From NCBI GenBank assembly GCA_902785905.1, contig CADAAM010000060.1, positions 1 to 34,057 on the forward strand: a stretch of 34,057 nt of DNA, read 5' to 3'. Below are positions 29,029-34,057 of the stretch, piece by piece. The position numbers and the translations under genes were made by a program. The stretch comes from Oscillospiraceae bacterium. Lineage in GTDB: Bacteria > Bacillota > Clostridia > Oscillospirales > Oscillospiraceae. The notes under the pieces are model-generated. The model was not told the origin of the DNA, ran no database searches, and was given only the letters and a program-made list of their open reading frames with translations. The stretch's first letter is position 1, and each line of letters begins with the position of its first letter.

Positions 29029-31401
29029 ATGAGCTTTTTTGAAAAATCCCTGACCACGCTGGAGCTGCCGGCAGTACTCGCCATGCTCGCCGCCGAGGCG
29101 GTGAGCGAGCCCGCCAAGGAGCTCGCCGCGAAGCTGACGCCGTCCGTCGAGGAGGGCGAGGTGCAGCACCGCCTCGCGGAGACCACGGCGGCCAAGTCCA
29201 TGATGGTCGTGCGCGGCAGCCCCTCCTTCTACGGGGTGAAGGATGTGCGCGCGTCTCTGGCGCGCGCTGACCTCGGCGGCGCGCTCAACACGCGCGAGCT
29301 GCTGGAGATCGCCCATGTCCTCCAGTGCGCCCGCCTGGTGCGCGGCTATCTCGCCGACGACACCGTGGGCAAGACGCCCATCGACTATCTCTTCTACGCC
29401 CTGCACGCCAACAAATTCCTTGAGGAAAAGATCACCTCCTCCATCGTGGGCGAGGACGAGATTGCGGACGCGGCCTCCTCAGAGCTTGCAAACATCCGCC
29501 GCCAGATGCGTGCGGCGGCTGCCCGGGCGCGGGAGGCTCTGCAGAAGATCATCTCCTCTCCGAGTTACGCGAAGGTCCTGCAGGAGCCCATCATCACCCA
29601 GCGCTCCGACCGCTATGTCGTCCCCGTCAAGGCCGAGTGCAAGGGCGCGATCAACGGCCTGGTGCACGATATCTCCGCCTCCGGCGCGACGATTTTCGTT
29701 GAGCCCATGGCGGCGGTCAAGGCCAACAACGAGCTCAGAGAGCTCGCGGCCAAGGAGCGCGCGGAGATCGACCGCATCCTGGCCGAGCTCTCCGCCGACT
29801 GCGCCGAGCACCGCGACGGCATCACCGCCGACTATGAGATCCTCGTCCAGCTCGACCTGATCTTTGCCAAGGCCAAGCTCTCCTACAAGCTCAACTGCGA
29901 GGCGGCAGCCATGGAAGGGCGGGGCATCGTCCTGCGCCGCGCCCGCCACCCGCTGCTCGACCAGGCCAAAGCCGTCCCCATCGATGTGGAGCTCGGCGAC
30001 AGCTTTGACACCCTTGTCATCACCGGCCCGAACACCGGCGGCAAGACCGTCTCCATCAAGACCATCGGCCTGCTCGCGGCCATGCACCAGTGCGGCCTGC
30101 ACATCCCGGCCGCCGACGGCAGCAATCTGCCCGTCTTTTCCCACATCCTCGCGGACATCGGCGACGAGCAGAGCATTGAGCAGAGCCTGTCCACCTTCTC
30201 GGCCCACATGAGCAACATCGTCAGCATTATCGACGAGTGCGACGAGCACTCGCTCATTCTCTTCGACGAGCTCGGCGCGGGCACCGACCCCACCGAGGGC
30301 GCGGCCCTCGCCATCGCGGTCATCGAGCATGTGCGCCGCCGGGGTGCGGTCATCGCCGCCACCACCCACTATGCCGAGCTCAAGGTCTACGCCACGAACG
30401 AGCCGGGCGTCCAGAACGCCTCCTGCGAGTTTGACGTGGAGACCCTGCGCCCGACCTACCGTCTGCTCGTCGGCATACCCGGCAAGTCCAACGCCTTCGC
30501 CATATCCAAGCGCCTCGGCCTTGACGATGAGATCATCACGGACGCCAAGAGCCGCGTCAGCTCCGAGAGCCAGAGCTTTGAGCTCACGATCGAAAAGCTG
30601 GAGCAGACCAGACTTCTGCTCGAAAAGGACCGGGAGGAGACGGCAAAGAAGCTCAGAGAAGCCCAGGAGAACGCAAAGAAGTCCGCCATGCTCCGCGCGG
30701 AGCTTGAGGTGCGGCTCGACAAGGCCGACCTGAAATCCCGCCGCGAGGCCGAGCGCATCCTCGCCGACGCCAGAGCCACGGCGGAGGAGGTCTTCAAGGA
30801 GCTCGACGAGATGCGGAAAATGGCCGACGAGGACGAGGATTCCCGCCGCGTCAACGAGGCGAGAGCCCAGCTCCGGCGGCAGCTCAACCTCTCGCAGGAG
30901 GCGCTGCAAAAGGAGCTCAACCCCGAGGCGGCCAACCAGGTATCGGCCCGGCCCGTGCAGGCGGGGGACACCGTGCAGATCAAATCCATGGGCATGAAGG
31001 CCACCGTCATTTCCAAGGCCCCGGACGGCACCCTTGCCCTGCGCGCTGGCATCCTGAGCGTGAACGCCAAGGAGGACGAGGTTCTGCTTCTGGAAAACGA
31101 ACAGGCCCCGAAGCCGAAAAGCGCTTCAAAGGGCGGCTCTGCCCAGCTCCGGACGGCCATGCCCACGGAGATCGACCTGAGGGGCATGGAGGCCATCGAC
31201 GCCGAGATCGCGGCCGAGCGCTTCCTCGACAGCGCGGCCATGGCAAAGCTCAAAACCGTGACCATTATCCACGGCAAGGGCACCGGCGCCCTGCGCGCCG
31301 CCATCCAGCAGATGCTCAGGAAAAACAAGCTCGTCAAGTCCTTCCGCCTCGGCCGCTACGGCGAGGGGGAGAGCGGCGTGACCGTGGTCGAACTGAAATA
31401 A
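29029..31401 (+). CDS. mutS2: Endonuclease MutS2
   Basis: The 790-aa protein has a MutS core and clamp region, Walker A GPNTGGKT (about 331-338), Walker B with ILFDELGAGTDPTEG, a long charged coiled-coil region (about 505-620), a KOW-like segment and a C-terminal Smr nuclease domain (about 710-790: EIDLRGMEAIDAE ... IIHGKGTGALR). It lacks the mismatch-recognition domain of MutS. MutS2 restrains recombination and, in Bacillus, rescues collided ribosomes by splitting them. The ATG at 29029 has GGGGGA nearby; the frame is open far upstream through recO, but that part does not look like MutS2. Confidence 0.95.
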   Translation: MSFFEKSLTTLELPAVLAMLAAEAVSEPAKELAAKLTPSVEEGEVQHRLAETTAAKSMMVVRGSPSFYGVKDVRASLARADLGGALNTRELLEIAHVLQCARLVRGYLADDTVGKTPIDYLFYALHANKFLEEKITSSIVGEDEIADAASSELANIRRQMRAAAARAREALQKIISSPSYAKVLQEPIITQRSDRYVVPVKAECKGAINGLVHDISASGATIFVEPMAAVKANNELRELAAKERAEIDRILAELSADCAEHRDGITADYEILVQLDLIFAKAKLSYKLNCEAAAMEGRGIVLRRARHPLLDQAKAVPIDVELGDSFDTLVITGPNTGGKTVSIKTIGLLAAMHQCGLHIPAADGSNLPVFSHILADIGDEQSIEQSLSTFSAHMSNIVSIIDECDEHSLILFDELGAGTDPTEGAALAIAVIEHVRRRGAVIAATTHYAELKVYATNEPGVQNASCEFDVETLRPTYRLLVGIPGKSNAFAISKRLGLDDEIITDAKSRVSSESQSFELTIEKLEQTRLLLEKDREETAKKLREAQENAKKSAMLRAELEVRLDKADLKSRREAERILADARATAEEVFKELDEMRKMADEDEDSRRVNEARAQLRRQLNLSQEALQKELNPEAANQVSARPVQAGDTVQIKSMGMKATVISKAPDGTLALRAGILSVNAKEDEVLLLENEQAPKPKSASKGGSAQLRTAMPTEIDLRGMEAIDAEIAAERFLDSAAMAKLKTVTIIHGKGTGALRAAIQQMLRKNKLVKSFRLGRYGEGESGVTVVELK

Positions 31402-31457
31402 AAAACGAATCCTTTATCAAAAAGAAATGTCTAAAATAACGAATCAGTCGAAAGCTG

Positions 31458-31486
31458 TTGACGATTGCGTGAAAATTTGATAAAGT
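31458..31486 (+). promoter_or_regulatory. Promoter for the HPr gene
   Basis: TTGACG (31458-31463), a 17-nt spacer and a weak -10 TAAAGT (31481-31486), 47 nt before the ATG. Confidence 0.5.
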
Positions 31487-31532
31487 AACCGTACAGTTTC
31501 CTATATGGATTAAGGATTAAGGGGTGGCGACT

Positions 31533-31796
31533 ATGATAACCAAAGAAGTAGTCATTAACAATCAGGTCGGCCTTCATGCCAGACCCGCAACCTTCTTCAT
31601 TCAGAAGGCCAACGAGTTCAAGAGCAGCATCTGGGTCGAAAAGGAAGAGAGACGTGTGAACGCCAAGAGCCTTCTGGGCGTGCTTTCCCTCGGCATTGTG
31701 AAGGGTACCCCCATCACGATCATCGCCGACGGCTCCGATGAGGATGAAGCGATCGCGACGCTCTCCGCGCTGATCGACTCCGACTTCTCCGAGTAA
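31533..31796 (+). CDS. ptsH: Phosphocarrier protein HPr
   Basis: The 87-aa protein carries phosphate from enzyme I to sugar-specific EII proteins. It has the active His in GLHARPA (about residue 15) and the regulatory Ser region VNAKSLLGVLSLG (about 46), the target of HPr kinase in Firmicutes, so it is HPr rather than the His-less Crh. I chose ATG 31533 after AAGGGG instead of a GTG three codons earlier. ptsI is not adjacent; lone ptsH genes are common in Clostridia. Confidence 0.94.
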   Translation: MITKEVVINNQVGLHARPATFFIQKANEFKSSIWVEKEERRVNAKSLLGVLSLGIVKGTPITIIADGSDEDEAIATLSALIDSDFSE

Positions 31797-31810
31797 TCGT
31801 ACACTTTGGC

Positions 31811-31843
31811 AGAGGCGTGTGTGAAAGCACACGCCTCTTTTAC
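31811..31843 (+). terminator. Terminator of the HPr gene
   Basis: A perfect 11-bp stem (arms 31811-31821 and 31828-31838, agaggcgtgtg/cacacgcctct) followed by a T-run, 15 nt after the HPr stop. Confidence 0.9.
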
Positions 31844-31905
31844 TTGGGGACGCGTCGGTACGACCGGCGCGTCCCTATGTCCCTTTCGATAAAGGATGAT
31901 TCCGA

Positions 31906-32754
31906 ATGAATAGTAAAGAAAACCGCGCGATACTCGAAATGCTCCTGTGCGCGACGCTGTGGAGCATCGCGGGCATCCTCTTTAAGCTCATCCCCTGGAA
32001 CGGCTTTGCCGTGGCGGGTATGAGAAGCCTCGTGGCGGGCATAACCATCTATGTCAGTATGCGCCTGATGGGCTTTGGCTATGTGCTCAACCGCCGCACG
32101 CTGGCCGCCGGGTTCTTCTCCAGCTGCACCTATCTGTGCTTCACGGTGGCCAACAAGCTCACCACCTCGGCCAACGCCATTGTGCTTCAGTTCACCTCCC
32201 CGATCTTCATCATCATCTACTCGGTCATCTTCTTCGGCGTCAAACCGAAAAAGAGGGACCTGATCGTGGTGCTGGCGACACTCGCGGGCATCTCGCTTTT
32301 CTTTTTCGACCAGCTCAAGCCGGGTTATCTGCTCGGCAACTTCGTCGCCATTGCGGCCGGGATGTTCATGGCGGGCATGTATGTCGCGGTGGGGGAGATC
32401 AAAGAGGAGGAACGCTTTTCCGGCATCTTAAACGGCCAGATCCTGACCTTCCTCGCCGGCTTTCCCTTTTTCCTTGCGACAAAGCCGGAGATCACGCCCA
32501 CGGCGATCGCCGCGCTCGTAATCCTGGGCGTGTTTCAGCTCGGCCTGTCCTATGTGCTCTATGTGAAGGCCAGCAAATTCTGCCCGCCGCTCTTCTGCTG
32601 TCTGCTCGGCGCGATCGAGCCGCTTTTGAATCCCGTCTGGGTCTTCCTCTTCAACGGGGAGCGGCCCGGTATCTTCGCCCTCCTGGGCGCGGTGGTGGTC
32701 ATCGCCTCCATCACGATCTGGAGCGTCACCGCCCCGGCACAGGAAACAACATGA
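31906..32754 (+). CDS. EamA-family (DMT) transporter
   Basis: The 282-aa membrane protein has about ten hydrophobic helices in two EamA repeats; the first ends near FFFDQLKPGYLLG and the second starts near NFVAIAAGMFMAGMY. The N-terminus ILEMLLCATLWSIAGILFKLI and the segment TSANAIVLQFTSPIFIIIYS are typical of drug/metabolite exporters. The substrate cannot be told from sequence. It lies 14 nt before uvrC with no terminator between, so the two may share a transcript. Confidence 0.92.
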   Translation: MNSKENRAILEMLLCATLWSIAGILFKLIPWNGFAVAGMRSLVAGITIYVSMRLMGFGYVLNRRTLAAGFFSSCTYLCFTVANKLTTSANAIVLQFTSPIFIIIYSVIFFGVKPKKRDLIVVLATLAGISLFFFDQLKPGYLLGNFVAIAAGMFMAGMYVAVGEIKEEERFSGILNGQILTFLAGFPFFLATKPEITPTAIAALVILGVFQLGLSYVLYVKASKFCPPLFCCLLGAIEPLLNPVWVFLFNGERPGIFALLGAVVVIASITIWSVTAPAQETT

Positions 32755-32768
32755 AAACGAGGTAAACC

Positions 32769-34057
32769 ATGGCCAATCCCGTCTTGGACAATTTAAGCGA
32801 CAAGGCCAACCGACTGCCGCTGCTGCCGGGCGTGTACATCATGCTCGACGCGCAGGGGCAGGTCATCTATGTGGGCAAGGCCAAGAAGCTGAAAAACCGC
32901 GTCTCGAGCTATTTCCACGGCGAACACCTGCCCAAGGTCGCCGCCATGGTGGAGAAGGTGCGGGACTTCAACGTCATCGTCGCGGGCAGCGAGTTTGAGG
33001 CCCTGGTGCTGGAAAACTCGCTTATCAAGCAGCACAAGCCGCACTATAATATTCTGCTCAAGGACGACAAGGGCTATCCCTTCATCCGCCTCGACATGCG
33101 GGAGGAATACCCCTCTATGTCGATCGCAAGCCGCGCGGGGAAGGACGGGGCGCGCTATCTCGGCCCCTTTGGCGGCAGAAGCCAGACAAGGGACATCATC
33201 TCCACGGTCTCCAAGGCCCTGCTCCTGCCGGACTGCGCGCGGAAGTTTCCCCGGGACATCGGGAAGGAGCGGCCCTGTCTCAACTATCACATGGGCGCGT
33301 GCGCGGGCTGGTGCCTGCGGGACAGCAGCGCCGAGGACTACCGCGCCCGCATGATGCAGGCGGCCCAGATTTTAGACGGCAAGAGCAAAGAGCTGATTGA
33401 GGATCTGCGCGCTCAGATGGAGAAGGCGGCGGAGGAGCTGCGCTTTGAAAGAGCCGCGGAGCTGCGCGACAGGCTCCGCGCCGTCGAGGGCCTTGCCAAC
33501 CGCCAGCGCGTCATCGCCACCGCCTTTGCCGACACGGACGCCATAGGCTTCTGCCGGGGCGCGAAGAGCTGCTTTGCGGTGCTGCACTTTGTCGACGGCA
33601 GCCTCGTCGGCAAGGACTGTGAGATGATGGACGAGCCGCTGGAGGACGACGCGGAGGCCATGTCCGGCCTTGTGCGCCAGTATTACACGACCCACCGCGG
33701 CGGCTGGCCCAAGTCGATTCTGCTGCCCGTGGAGATCGAGGACGCGGAGGAGCTGGAGCGGCTGTTGAGCGAGGTCTCCGGCCGACGCATTTACATTGAG
33801 ACGCCCAAGCGCGGCGAGCGCCTGCGCCTCATTGAGAGCGCGGCCCTCAACGCGAGGGAGGAGATCCAGCGCCGCACCACCCAGGCCCAGCGCCGCAGCA
33901 AGACGCTGGAGTGGCTGCAAAAGGCCCTGGAGCTGGAGAACTTCCCGCGCCGCATCGAGGCCTTTGATATCTCCAACCTCGGGGCCACCGGCATCGTCGC
34001 CGCCATGACCGTCCATGTCGACGGCAAGCCCCTCAAGCGCGATTACCGCAAGTTCCG
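32769..34057 (+). CDS. uvrC: Excinuclease ABC subunit UvrC (cut by window end)
   Basis: UvrC makes both incisions in nucleotide excision repair. About 429 of the usual 600 residues are visible. They include the GIY-YIG nuclease domain (GVYIM at 21-25, IYVGKAKKLKNRVSSYF from 33), the FEALVLENSLIKQHKPHYNILLKDD segment, a cysteine-bearing KERPCLNYHMGACAGWC region, the UVR motif (about 205-240) and the beginning of the RNase H-like C-terminal half (EAFDISNLGATGIVAAMTV). The 3' end lies outside the window. The start is ATG after GAGG. Confidence 0.95.
   Translation, partial: MANPVLDNLSDKANRLPLLPGVYIMLDAQGQVIYVGKAKKLKNRVSSYFHGEHLPKVAAMVEKVRDFNVIVAGSEFEALVLENSLIKQHKPHYNILLKDDKGYPFIRLDMREEYPSMSIASRAGKDGARYLGPFGGRSQTRDIISTVSKALLLPDCARKFPRDIGKERPCLNYHMGACAGWCLRDSSAEDYRARMMQAAQILDGKSKELIEDLRAQMEKAAEELRFERAAELRDRLRAVEGLANRQRVIATAFADTDAIGFCRGAKSCFAVLHFVDGSLVGKDCEMMDEPLEDDAEAMSGLVRQYYTTHRGGWPKSILLPVEIEDAEELERLLSEVSGRRIYIETPKRGERLRLIESAALNAREEIQRRTTQAQRRSKTLEWLQKALELENFPRRIEAFDISNLGATGIVAAMTVHVDGKPLKRDYRKF

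Noticed and set aside
1..34057. tRNA, rRNA or phage structural genes
   Set aside because: I looked for cloverleaf ends and rRNA motifs and found only tmRNA and its partial 3'-end copies. No integrase, transposase or phage gene was recognised.

Overview
The window is a GC-rich stretch of chromosome from a Gram-positive, probably spore-forming member of the Clostridia. The best guess is an Oscillospiraceae-like gut lineage. This rests on gene content and order: yqfC-yqfD-phoH-ybeY-era-yqzL-recO is a Firmicutes signature block, the window also has ylbJ, RNase J, mutS2, HPr and a T-box leader, and there are many intergenic palindromic repeats. No database search was possible. All names come from motifs and synteny read by eye.

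Layout. 287-3377 is rpe-recR-rnj (pentose phosphate epimerase, recombination protein, RNase J). 3378-3851 has no gene and is packed with palindromes and two repeat families. 3852-4751 is a radical SAM protein. 4804-8923 is a divergent pair of cyclic-di-GMP genes: an EAL/PAS/degenerate-GGDEF protein and a membrane HD-GYP protein. 9046-10864 is a tryptophan T-box leader driving a lone TrpB2-type synthase, followed by a 64-aa protein with a double-glycine leader. 10929-12094 holds a hypothetical gene and a patatin-like lipase on the minus strand. 12362-12601 is a second small protein with almost the same double-glycine leader, here fused to a LysM domain. 12675-14290 is a lower-GC island with an orphan type IV pilin-like gene, flanked by paired repeats and by a partial copy of the tmRNA 3' end. 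14299-15908 is the trans-translation module ssrA-ppiB-smpB (minus strand).

16449-19565 is nudF, murA, yycJ and rlmH. The 3' end of murA and the 5' end of yycJ are fused out of frame. 19626-22840 is a DUF2007-like gene, a phosphohexomutase and a pair of short ChrA transporters. ylbJ lies convergent to them. 23937-28918 is the sporulation/GTPase/RNA-maturation block (yqfC, a frameshifted yqfD, phoH, ybeY, era, a 30-aa yqzL, recO). 29029-34057 is mutS2, HPr, an EamA transporter and the 5' part of uvrC, cut by the window edge.

Most of the window is housekeeping. The best candidate for something new is the pair of small proteins at 10670-10864 and 12362-12601. They share the leader pattern [KR][IL]xDxxLD[NS]VSGG but carry unrelated mature domains (a putative C2H2 zinc site and a LysM domain), which suggests export through a shared double-glycine peptidase/ABC transporter that is not in this window. 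Other points of interest are the pilin/tmRNA island with possible att-like scars, the repeat families whose hairpin arms change while pairing is kept, and two disrupted genes (murA/yycJ and yqfD) that could be real or assembly errors.
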